Shown: in pieces, positions 27,189 to 35,046 of the stretch
How the letters are laid out: the number at the start of each line of letters is the position of its first letter
Numbering within the stretch: position 1 is the stretch's first letter
Assembly (NCBI GenBank): GCA_037968815.1
Contig: JBBKWF010000006.1
Span: 1-64,000, forward strand
Origin: Pseudopedobacter sp037968815
GTDB taxonomy: Bacteria > Bacteroidota > Bacteroidia > Sphingobacteriales > Sphingobacteriaceae
Length of the DNA: 64,000 bases
Direction of reading: 5' to 3'
Notes under the pieces: model-generated
Told to the model about the DNA's origin: nothing
The model's database searches: none
The model's input: only the letters and a program-made list of their open reading frames with translations
Made by a program: the position numbers and the translations under genes

Positions 27189-27983
27189 ATGGCTTTAAAC
27201 CAAAAAACATTAAGATTAAACAAAGCCATTAGTGATACTGGTTTTTGCTCCAGACGTGAGGCAGATAGAGCTATTGAGGAATGTAGAGTAACAATTAACG
27301 GACGTGAAGCTACTTTAGGTGATAAGGTAAGCAGTAGCGATGATGTTAGAATTGATGGACGACGCGTAAAGTTTAAAGACGAAGGCGACTCCATTTACAT
27401 TGCTTTTAACAAGCCCAAAGGAATTACCTGTACTACCGAAAGACATGTTGAAGGAAATATTATAGACTATATTGGTCACCCGAGAAGAATTTTTCCGATT
27501 GGAAGATTGGACAAATTATCTGAAGGATTGATATTTTTAACCAGTGATGGTGATATTGTAAACAAAGTTCTACGAGCTGGTAATAAACATGAAAAAGAGT
27601 ATGTAGTTACGGTTAACAAACCCATTGATATTGAATTTTTAAGGAAGATGGGAAATGGTGTACCTATTTTAGATACCGTAACCCAAAAATGCTTAGTAAA
27701 AAAAGAAGGGGAATCTATTTTTAACATCACGTTAATACAGGGCTTAAATCGTCAAATACGCCGTATGTGCGAATATTTGGGTTACGATGTAGTTCGATTG
27801 AAGCGTATTAGGGTAATGAACATCACCACCAAAAACATTCCGGTGGGTACTTTCCGCAACTTAACTCGTGAAGAAGTGTCTCAGATTATGGGTCAGGTAT
27901 CTAAATCAAGTAAAACAGAAGAAGCTTCTAAAGGTGACGTTGGTGAACGTAAAGTGAGTAAAAAGAAGAATAAGTATATTTAA
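27189..27983 (+). CDS. rluF: RluF-type 23S rRNA pseudouridine synthase
   Basis: 264 residues. The N-terminal S4 RNA-binding domain (about 8-62; LNKAISDTGFCSRREADRAI) is followed by the RsuA/RluB/E/F catalytic domain with Asp108 in GRLDKLSEGL. The RQIRRMCEYLGYDVVRLKR segment is typical of RluF, which modifies U2604 in E. coli 23S rRNA. It has a basic Lys-rich tail. Specificity within the RsuA family is inferred. Confidence 0.88.
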   Translation: MALNQKTLRLNKAISDTGFCSRREADRAIEECRVTINGREATLGDKVSSSDDVRIDGRRVKFKDEGDSIYIAFNKPKGITCTTERHVEGNIIDYIGHPRRIFPIGRLDKLSEGLIFLTSDGDIVNKVLRAGNKHEKEYVVTVNKPIDIEFLRKMGNGVPILDTVTQKCLVKKEGESIFNITLIQGLNRQIRRMCEYLGYDVVRLKRIRVMNITTKNIPVGTFRNLTREEVSQIMGQVSKSSKTEEASKGDVGERKVSKKKNKYI

Positions 27984-28127
27984 AACTGCTTTCGTTTAAC
28001 CTGATTATTATTAAGATAATTTTGGCTCAATATTAGTTGCATTAGGCAGATAGAGTAAGGCTTTACGTATAGCCTGTGGGCAAAAGTGCTGTTCTTTTGA
28101 TGATTTTTTATCATAAAAAAACGTAGC

Positions 28128-28143
28128 GATGGTATATACCATC
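28128..28143. promoter_or_regulatory. Perfect 16 bp palindrome upstream of egtB
   Basis: GATGGTATATACCATC is an exact inverted repeat ending 39 bp before the egtB ATG, in the 199 bp spacer after rluF. It could be a dimeric repressor site or a small RNA hairpin. No matching copy was noticed in front of egtD. Confidence 0.4.
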
Positions 28144-28182
28144 CTTTAGAAACGCCCATATCTTGTTAGAAACCCTAATAAA

Positions 28183-29331
28183 ATGAATTTAGCGGAACGA
28201 TACCTCCACATAAGAAAACACACCGAAACAATTTGTGAGCCCTTACAAACTGAAGACTATGTTGTACAGCCAATAGCTGATGTTAGTCCACCGAAATGGC
28301 ATTTAGGGCATACTACTTGGTTTTTCGAAACTTTCATCCTAAAACCAAACGCAAGCGAATATCAAGTATTTGATGAAAATTATAATTTTGTTTTCAATAG
28401 TTATTACGAAAGTGTTGGGGCAAGGGTAATCCGTACAAATCGCGGAAATTTAAGCCGACCTACCGTACAAGACATTTACAAATACAGAGCGTATGTAGAT
28501 AGGGCGATGGAGAAATTTTTAGCCTGTGATGTGAGTAATGAAGTTAAAGAATTGTTGGAATTGGGTTTAAACCACGAGCAACAACATCAGGAACTGTTAT
28601 GTTACGACATTAAATACATTTTAGGCCACAACCCTTTATTTCCAGCCTATTCTTTAGATAATATCGAATCCAATTTTTCGGCAGAAAGCACTGGTTTTAT
28701 TGCTGTTAAAGAGGGGGTTTATGAAATTGGTTATAAAGGTGAGGATTTCTGTTTTGATAATGAATTAGGGCGACACAAGGTTTATATTAACAATTTCGAG
28801 GTTTCCAAAAGTTTAGTGACCAATGCAGAATATTTAGAATTTATAAAGCAGGGTGGCTACCAAGATTTTAGGTTTTGGCATTCGGAAGCTTGGGATTGGG
28901 TACAAAAGAATAATATTAATGCTCCTTTGTATTGGCATGAGGTTGAAGGCGAATGGCACAGATATGATTTAAGCGGTTTAAAGCCGATTAAAATGGATGA
29001 TCCTGTTTGTCATATCAGTTTTTATGAGGCTTCCGCATTTGCCGCTTTTAAAGGGATGCGTTTGCCGACCGAATTTGAATGGGAAGTTGCTTCAACTGAA
29101 TTAAAATGGGGTAAGCTTTGGGAATGGACAGAAAGTGCCTACACCCCCTACCCTAACTTTATAAAAGCACCTGGTGCAATTGGCGAATACAATGGCAAGT
29201 TTATGGTGAATCAGAAAGTGTTGCGTGGTGCATCTGTAGCAACTTCGCCAGGACATCAAAGAAATACTTATCGTAACTTTTTTCATCCTGATTTAAGATG
29301 GATGTATAGTGGGATTAGGTTGGTTCGGTGA
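28183..29331 (+). CDS. egtB: Ergothioneine biosynthesis iron enzyme EgtB
   Basis: 382 residues. The N-terminal DinB-like four-helix domain carries the iron-binding histidines His43 (LGHTTWFF), His131 and His135 (NHEQQHQELL). The C-terminal formylglycine-generating-enzyme (FGE-sulfatase) domain ends RNTYRNFFHPDLRWMYSGIRLVR. EgtB uses oxygen to join a thiol donor to hercynine, forming the sulfoxide precursor of ergothioneine. It is somewhat shorter than actinobacterial EgtB. The methyltransferase partner egtD lies 9 kb away on the other strand, so the pathway is split. Thiol donor (Cys or gamma-Glu-Cys) not determined. Confidence 0.9.
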   Translation: MNLAERYLHIRKHTETICEPLQTEDYVVQPIADVSPPKWHLGHTTWFFETFILKPNASEYQVFDENYNFVFNSYYESVGARVIRTNRGNLSRPTVQDIYKYRAYVDRAMEKFLACDVSNEVKELLELGLNHEQQHQELLCYDIKYILGHNPLFPAYSLDNIESNFSAESTGFIAVKEGVYEIGYKGEDFCFDNELGRHKVYINNFEVSKSLVTNAEYLEFIKQGGYQDFRFWHSEAWDWVQKNNINAPLYWHEVEGEWHRYDLSGLKPIKMDDPVCHISFYEASAFAAFKGMRLPTEFEWEVASTELKWGKLWEWTESAYTPYPNFIKAPGAIGEYNGKFMVNQKVLRGASVATSPGHQRNTYRNFFHPDLRWMYSGIRLVR

Positions 29332-29409
29332 TTTTGATAAAAGATTAAAGAGCAAAGAATAAAGACACCGGGTAGGATATATCCATTTTAGAAACAAAAG
29401 TATAAAACC

Positions 29410-29439
29410 AAAAAAGACCGACTTTAATCGGTCTTTTTT
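29410..29439. terminator. Bidirectional terminator between egtB and the OmpA-like gene
   Basis: AAAAAAGACCGA pairs perfectly with TCGGTCTTTTTT around a 6 base loop. A runs and T runs on the two sides let it end transcripts from both convergent genes. Confidence 0.9.
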
Positions 29440-29507
29440 GTGCTGTAACTTATTAATTCTATTTTCTTTAAATAAGCTTTAGCTAGTGCTTTTAGCCTAA
29501 AAAGAGA

Positions 29508-30374
29508 TTATTTTCTTTGTGGTGTTTCCAGCAATTTGAAGAATTGGTCTAACTGTGGTAAAATCACAATACGGGTTCTTCTGTTTGCTGCTTTACCGTC
29601 TTGGGTATCATTAGAGTTAACTGGAACATACTCTCCTCTACCTGCTGCTGTCATTTTAGCTGATGGAATGTTATACTCATCCTGCAAAATTCTAACTACA
29701 GAAGTTGCTCTTTTAACACTTAAATCCCAATTATCAAGAATTACACCTGATGATTTGTAAGGTACATTATCAGTATGTCCTTCTACCATAAACTCAATAT
29801 CAGGTTGGTTTAGCAATACTTTGGCAACTTTACCTAACACTGTTTTTGCTCCGTCGTTAACTTGGTAGCTTCCACTTTTGAACAATAGTTTATCAGAAAT
29901 ATCAATGTAAACTACTCCTTTATCTACTTTAATATTGATATCCTTATCGTCCATATTACCAATGGCTCCTTTTAAGTTCATTACCAAAGCCATGTTTAAA
30001 GAATCTTTTCTAGATATCGCCGACTGTAAGTCTCTTATGTAACTGTCTTTTGCGCCAATATTATCTAAAGATTTGTTAATACTTTCTGCTTGCTTTCCGG
30101 TAATAACAGAAAGGTCTTTCAATTGATTAACCATTTGGGTATTACTTCCTTTAACGTTCGAAAGCTGTTCATTTAGGTTTTTAATCTGCATTTGATAATC
30201 TGCACTACTTCGCTTTCTACCATCTTCACAAGCCAATAACTGATTTTGTAAATCTCTGTACAAGCTGTCAAGAGTTTTGTTCTCTGCTTGCGCTTTTCTT
30301 AGTTCTCTTGGAGCCGAGCAAGATGCCATTATTAATGCAACTCCGGCAATTGCTACGATTGATCTAATTTTCAT
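29508..30374 (-). CDS. OmpA-family peptidoglycan-binding lipoprotein
   Basis: 288 residues. Lipobox MASC (Cys19). Residues about 25-130 are a coiled coil (AQAENKTLDSLYRDLQNQ). The C-terminal OmpA domain (about 150-285) has GHTDNVPYKSSG and GRGEYVPVNSN...NRRTRIVI, the peptidoglycan-binding set. It probably ties the outer membrane to the cell wall (Pal-like). It is monocistronic between two convergent or divergent neighbours. Confidence 0.92.
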   Translation of the reverse strand: MKIRSIVAIAGVALIMASCSAPRELRKAQAENKTLDSLYRDLQNQLLACEDGRKRSSADYQMQIKNLNEQLSNVKGSNTQMVNQLKDLSVITGKQAESINKSLDNIGAKDSYIRDLQSAISRKDSLNMALVMNLKGAIGNMDDKDINIKVDKGVVYIDISDKLLFKSGSYQVNDGAKTVLGKVAKVLLNQPDIEFMVEGHTDNVPYKSSGVILDNWDLSVKRATSVVRILQDEYNIPSAKMTAAGRGEYVPVNSNDTQDGKAANRRTRIVILPQLDQFFKLLETPQRK

Positions 30375-30585
30375 AAGATTATATTTTAGTTGAAACTATT
30401 TTTATTAATAGATACAATTACTGTGCAACAGCATTTTAAGTATGATTCCCAACCTAAAAAAATAGATTAGTGTCCTTTTTATACTACTAAGTCAGTTTAG
30501 TTTTCTTTAACGGAGATGCCTTTAATCATCGAATTAATTTGTATTGTACAATACGAAACTGTTTATTAAGTTTAAAGTCTATAAA

Positions 30586-33500
30586 ATGACTACAAACTAT
30601 CCTCAATTAATCCAAAAAATAGATGATTTCATCAGAAAATACTATCTGAATAAGTTAGTAAGAGGCTTAATTTGGTGGGTTGCTATTTTTCTAATAAGTT
30701 ATTTAGTTTTTATTGTTTCAGAATACTACGGTTATTTTAATATTACCGTTAGAAGCATCATCTTTTACGGCTTTATAGCCTCGCAACTGGTTTTAATTTG
30801 GTTTTTAATTGCCCGATACTTAGTCGCCTATTTTAAACTAGGTAAAACAATTGACCATCAACAGGCCTCAGTTATTATTGGAGATCACTTCCCGGCAATT
30901 AAGGATAAGCTAATTAATACTTTAGAGTTAAAACAATTGGCCAAAGAACACCCGGAGCAAAAAGAACTGATTGAGGCCAGCATTAATCAGCGGATAGCCA
31001 ACTTTAAACCTATTCCGTTTGTTGCGGCTGTAAATCTAAAAGAAAACAAAAAGTACATTAGTTATGCTATAATACCTATTGCTGTAGTAGTTTTACTTGC
31101 ATTTGCGGCTCCATCAATACTAAGCGAAGGAACAGAACGAATTATTAATCATCAGGTTTTTTATAAGAAGAAAGCACCTTTTACTTTTAACATTTTAAAC
31201 AAAAATTTAGTAGTAAGCCAAGGCGATGATTTAACGTTGAGGCTGAAAATGACTGGCGACCAAGTGCCAGAAACGGTTTATTTGGTGGACGGTGTTAACA
31301 CTTTTAAATTTGATAAAAAAGACATTATCAACTTTAGCTACGATTTTAAAAACCTACAAAAAGATAAACACATTCGCTTTCAGGCTGGCGAGTTTTATTC
31401 TGATGAGTTTATTATCGAAGTTAAAAAGAAGCCCGCCCTTTTAAGTTATAAAGTGGAACTAATTTACCCTAGCTATCTTAAAAAAACTAATGAAAGTTTA
31501 AACAATCCTGGCGATTTAACCATCCCCACCGGAACTGTTGCAAAGTGGACTTTTAATACCGAATATGTTGATGATATTGCTTTAGCCATTAACAATCAGG
31601 CAACAGCCACAAAAAACAACTCCCTAAATCAGTTTTTCACGGAAAGTCGCATTATAAAAAGCGGAAAATACAGCCTAATATTTAAAAATAACGAATCGCT
31701 AATCAGGGACTCTGTAACTTATAGTTTAAATGTAATTGCGGATGAGTTCCCAAAAATTGAAGTGCAAGAAAAGGTTGATTCTGCTAATGTTAATGTACTC
31801 TACTTTATTGGAAACGCAATTGATGATTACGGTTTAAGCTCTTTAAAATTCCATTATAAACTGTTAAAAACAGCCGATAAAAGCCGTGAAGGCAAAGAGT
31901 TTTCTGTACCGGTTAATATCACCAAAGGAGCAACTCAAAGTAATTTCTTTTATGTATGGCCGTTAAAACAATTGGGTATTAAACCAGGTGAAGAGATTTC
32001 CTACTATTTTGATGTTGCTGATAACGATGGTGTAAACGGATCAAAACATACACAGTCTGCCAAACGGGTTTACAAATTGGCAACCAAAACAGAACAGGTA
32101 GAAAAACTGGAAGAAAGCACAACCAGTATTCAAAACAAGATGCAACGAGCCATTAAAAAGGCTGATAAGATACAGAAAGAGACTAAAAAGTTAACTCAAT
32201 CTTTGCTTGAACAAAAAACACTTGACTACGATTTAAAAAAGCAAATTGAAAATCTGGTTACCGAGAAAAAAGAACTTGAAAAACTAATTGAGGATATACA
32301 AAAAGATGGTAAGCAAAACTTAGAGCAATCAAAAGATTTAGAGAACCAGAATAAAGCTTTATTAGAAAAACAAAAGCAGATTCAGGATTTATTTGATAAT
32401 GTGCTTGATAAAAAAACGAAGGAGCTCTTAGAAAACTTGCAAAAGCTGGTAGAACAGAACCAGAAAGAAATGAGCCAAGATGAGCTACAGAAAATGCAAC
32501 TGGATAATAAATCTTTACAAAAAGAGCTGGACCGGATTTTAGAACTCTACAAAAAACTGGCTGTTGAACAAAAGCTAAATAACACGATTGATAAGTTGGA
32601 AGACCTTGCAAAGAAACAGGAGGAGTTAAGTAAGGAAACGCAATCAAAAACAGCTCAAGAAATTAAGAAAGAGCAAGAGCAAGTAAAAAAAGACTTCGAC
32701 GGAATTAAAAAGGACCTTAAAGAAGTGCAGGAGAAAAATGAGCTCTTAGAAAAATCAGAAGATTTTAACATTGATAAAGAAGACCAACAAAATATTGATA
32801 AGGACTTAGATAGCGCAGATAAAAGCTTAGACAACAACAAAAAACAGGATGCATCTAAATCACAAAAAAGCGCATCACAGAAAATGCAAAATCTTGCTCA
32901 AAAATTAAAGGATAGTATGCAAGGTGGACAGGAAGAAGAAAATCAAGTAAATGAACAACAGTTGCGGTTGATTTTAAAAAATCTATTAAAAACCTCTTTC
33001 GATCAAGAGAAACTGATGCTCGATTTTAAAAACACCAACCCCGACGATCCAAGCTTTGTGAAGTTGGGGCAAAAACAACTTGAAATTAAAGAAAATTTAA
33101 AAACAATTGCGGATAGTTTGTACAGTTTGAGCAAGCTTGTTCCGCAAATACAATCAACCGTAAATAAAGAAATTCAAAATATTAATCAACAGGTTAACCT
33201 TGCAATAGAGCAAATTACGGAACAAAAAACCAGTGAAGCTAACAGAAATCAACAGTTTGCATTAACAGGTATCAACAATTTGGCTTTAATGTTGAGTGAG
33301 GCATTACAGCAGCTGCAAGACGCGATGAAAAATGCAAAACCTGGAGGCAAAGGCGGTAAGCCTAAACCAGGCTTATCAGAATTATCTGAAATGCAGAAAC
33401 AGTTAAACAAAAACATGCAGAAAGCAAAAGATGCGATGCAAAAGCAAGGTATTATGCCCGGGCAAAAGGGTTCAAAAGAAATATCAGAAAGTTTAGCTAA

Positions 33501-33912
33501 AATGGCACAACAACAACAGATGATAAGGCAAGCATTGCAGGAGATTAACAATAGCTTAAACAAGGACGGTAAGGCAGGATTGGGCGATTTAGAAAAAATT
33601 ATAAAACAAATGGAACAAACCGAGACCGATCTCGTAAACAGACGTATAACGCAAGAAGCTTTAACCCGACAGCAAGAAATACAAACACGATTGCTGGAGG
33701 CAGAAAAAGCAGATAGGGAAAGAGAGCAAGACAATAAACGAGAAAGTAAAGCGCCAAAAGCTTTTTATCCAAATTATAATTTAATTTTGGAAGAGTACCA
33801 AAAGCTGAAATTAAAAGAAGTGCAACAGATTAAAACAGTACCACCAACTTTAAACTATTTTTACAAGAATAAAATAACGGAGTACTTTAAAACATTAAAT
33901 TTGGGAGAGTAA
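30586..33912 (+). CDS. DUF4175 family membrane/coiled-coil protein
   Basis: 1108 residues from the ATG at 30586 (MTTNYPQLIQKID). A TTG start at 30544 would add 14 residues but falls about where transcription would start if the near-consensus -7 box TTAATTTG (30534-30541) is used. Three membrane helices lie near residues 25-45, 55-80 and 160-180; an extracytoplasmic beta-rich part follows to about 500; then about 450 residues of very long charged coiled coil (many Lys, Glu, Gln) and a Gly/Lys-rich patch (GGKGGKPKP). DUF4175 is common in Bacteroidota and unassigned. It is followed by 2 bp, then the ATPase gene, then ybeY. Confidence 0.85.
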   Translation: MTTNYPQLIQKIDDFIRKYYLNKLVRGLIWWVAIFLISYLVFIVSEYYGYFNITVRSIIFYGFIASQLVLIWFLIARYLVAYFKLGKTIDHQQASVIIGDHFPAIKDKLINTLELKQLAKEHPEQKELIEASINQRIANFKPIPFVAAVNLKENKKYISYAIIPIAVVVLLAFAAPSILSEGTERIINHQVFYKKKAPFTFNILNKNLVVSQGDDLTLRLKMTGDQVPETVYLVDGVNTFKFDKKDIINFSYDFKNLQKDKHIRFQAGEFYSDEFIIEVKKKPALLSYKVELIYPSYLKKTNESLNNPGDLTIPTGTVAKWTFNTEYVDDIALAINNQATATKNNSLNQFFTESRIIKSGKYSLIFKNNESLIRDSVTYSLNVIADEFPKIEVQEKVDSANVNVLYFIGNAIDDYGLSSLKFHYKLLKTADKSREGKEFSVPVNITKGATQSNFFYVWPLKQLGIKPGEEISYYFDVADNDGVNGSKHTQSAKRVYKLATKTEQVEKLEESTTSIQNKMQRAIKKADKIQKETKKLTQSLLEQKTLDYDLKKQIENLVTEKKELEKLIEDIQKDGKQNLEQSKDLENQNKALLEKQKQIQDLFDNVLDKKTKELLENLQKLVEQNQKEMSQDELQKMQLDNKSLQKELDRILELYKKLAVEQKLNNTIDKLEDLAKKQEELSKETQSKTAQEIKKEQEQVKKDFDGIKKDLKEVQEKNELLEKSEDFNIDKEDQQNIDKDLDSADKSLDNNKKQDASKSQKSASQKMQNLAQKLKDSMQGGQEEENQVNEQQLRLILKNLLKTSFDQEKLMLDFKNTNPDDPSFVKLGQKQLEIKENLKTIADSLYSLSKLVPQIQSTVNKEIQNINQQVNLAIEQITEQKTSEANRNQQFALTGINNLALMLSEALQQLQDAMKNAKPGGKGGKPKPGLSELSEMQKQLNKNMQKAKDAMQKQGIMPGQKGSKEISESLAKMAQQQQMIRQALQEINNSLNKDGKAGLGDLEKIIKQMEQTETDLVNRRITQEALTRQQEIQTRLLEAEKADREREQDNKRESKAPKAFYPNYNLILEEYQKLKLKEVQQIKTVPPTLNYFYKNKITEYFKTLNLGE

Positions 33913-33914
33913 GT

Positions 33915-34346
33915 ATGAACAATTTCACAGAAACGATTATGGATAACGAGTTATATTCTCTTCAACTGTCATCAAATAGCGAAAGCGTTGCGGTATTAGA
34001 AAATTTTATTGATGACATTGTGCAAAAGTTAAAAATTGGCGAGGATGTGTATGCTAATTTAATGACTTGTTTAAATGAAGCAATAACAAATGCTATTTAC
34101 CACGGGAATAAGCAAGACCCTAATAAAAAAGTTTATGTAAACTTAGAGGTTATACTTAATAAACGTTTGGTTTTTACAATTGCAGATGAAGGCAATGGCT
34201 TTGATTTTAATAATATCCCAGACCCTACAGACTTAGAAAACTTAGAAAAGTTGACCGGTCGTGGAGTGTTTATTATGAAAAGATTGGCAGATCAGTGCAT
34301 CTTTAACTCTCATGGGAATGAAGTAGAACTTCATTTTAGGTATTAA
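33915..34346 (+). CDS. Anti-sigma-type (RsbW-like) ATP-binding protein
   Basis: 143 residues with a HATPase_c fold: N box NEAITNAIYHGN, G1 DEGNGFD and G2 GRGVFIMKR. Lone domains like this act as serine kinases or binders of anti-anti-sigma factors. No STAS or PP2C partner is seen nearby. It sits 2 bp after the DUF4175 gene, and its TAA overlaps the ATG of ybeY (TAATG). Confidence 0.88.
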   Translation: MNNFTETIMDNELYSLQLSSNSESVAVLENFIDDIVQKLKIGEDVYANLMTCLNEAITNAIYHGNKQDPNKKVYVNLEVILNKRLVFTIADEGNGFDFNNIPDPTDLENLEKLTGRGVFIMKRLADQCIFNSHGNEVELHFRY

Positions 34347-34777
34347 TGAGTGCAACTCCAGTTAACTTCTTTAGTGAAGAAACCAAGTTTAAACCTAAAA
34401 GCTTAAAAGCTTTACGTAGTTGGCTTTTAAATACCATTGAGAATGAAGGTTATCAGCTTTGTGAGCTTAATTTTATCTTTTGCTCTGATGAATATCTTTT
34501 ACAGATCAATAAAGAGTACTTAAACCACGATACGTATACCGATACGGTAACTTTTGACAATTCGGAAATTGAAAAAGAAATTTTAGGAGACATATTCATC
34601 AGTATTGATAGAATCCGTGAAAACTCTAAGACTTTCAAAACATCTTTAGTAGATGAACTTCACCGGGTAATGATACACAGCACTTTACACCTTTTGGGCT
34701 ATAAAGATAAAAACGGTAAAGACAAAGATTTAATGACTACCAAAGAAAACGAATATTTAAAGCTTCGGGATTTTTAA
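34346..34777 (+). CDS. ybeY: Endoribonuclease YbeY
   Basis: 143 residues. The metal motif is HSTLHLLGYKD (His111, His115 and Asp121): the third ligand, usually His, is Asp, a change I believe is common among Bacteroidota YbeY proteins. It acts in 16S rRNA 3' end maturation and 70S quality control. The start overlaps the stop of the preceding ATPase gene by one base. Confidence 0.92.
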   Translation: MSATPVNFFSEETKFKPKSLKALRSWLLNTIENEGYQLCELNFIFCSDEYLLQINKEYLNHDTYTDTVTFDNSEIEKEILGDIFISIDRIRENSKTFKTSLVDELHRVMIHSTLHLLGYKDKNGKDKDLMTTKENEYLKLRDF

Positions 34778-34973
34778 GTGGTTTTACAGGCGCTCTCCTG
34801 TATAGAATTACCGATCGATTGATCTATGAATTCCCTATTCCATTAACTTCCTTATTAATTAAAACCATCATCCTCGGATGGTACAGTTACATAATGAGGG
34901 TAATTATTCTCAAATTCTGTAGATCACTTTAGGATTTTACTTGATGCTATCAAGCTTATCTTGTTTTAATTTA

Positions 34974-35011
34974 AGCTGTTCGGGATCCCTCAAAAAGTAT
35001 CCCAAACAGCT
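34974..35011. terminator. Probable terminator between ybeY and the GH32 gene
   Basis: AGCTGTTCGGGAT pairs with ATCCCAAACAGCT (one mismatch) between two convergent 3' ends. T runs on either side are weak, so efficiency is uncertain. The rest of the 269 bp spacer contains small inverted repeats (ACAGG/CCTGT at about 34786-34801) but no gene. Confidence 0.55.
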
Positions 35012-35046
35012 GTTATATATAACATTAAACCTCCAGTGCCCAATAA

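Noticed and set aside
30544..30585. TTG start for the DUF4175 protein
   Set aside because: It lies about where transcription would begin given the upstream -7-like box; the ATG at 30586 is a better start.
34346..34777. YbeY with a missing third metal ligand
   Set aside because: Asp at the third position appears to be a usual variation in Bacteroidota and can bind metal, so not a sign of decay.
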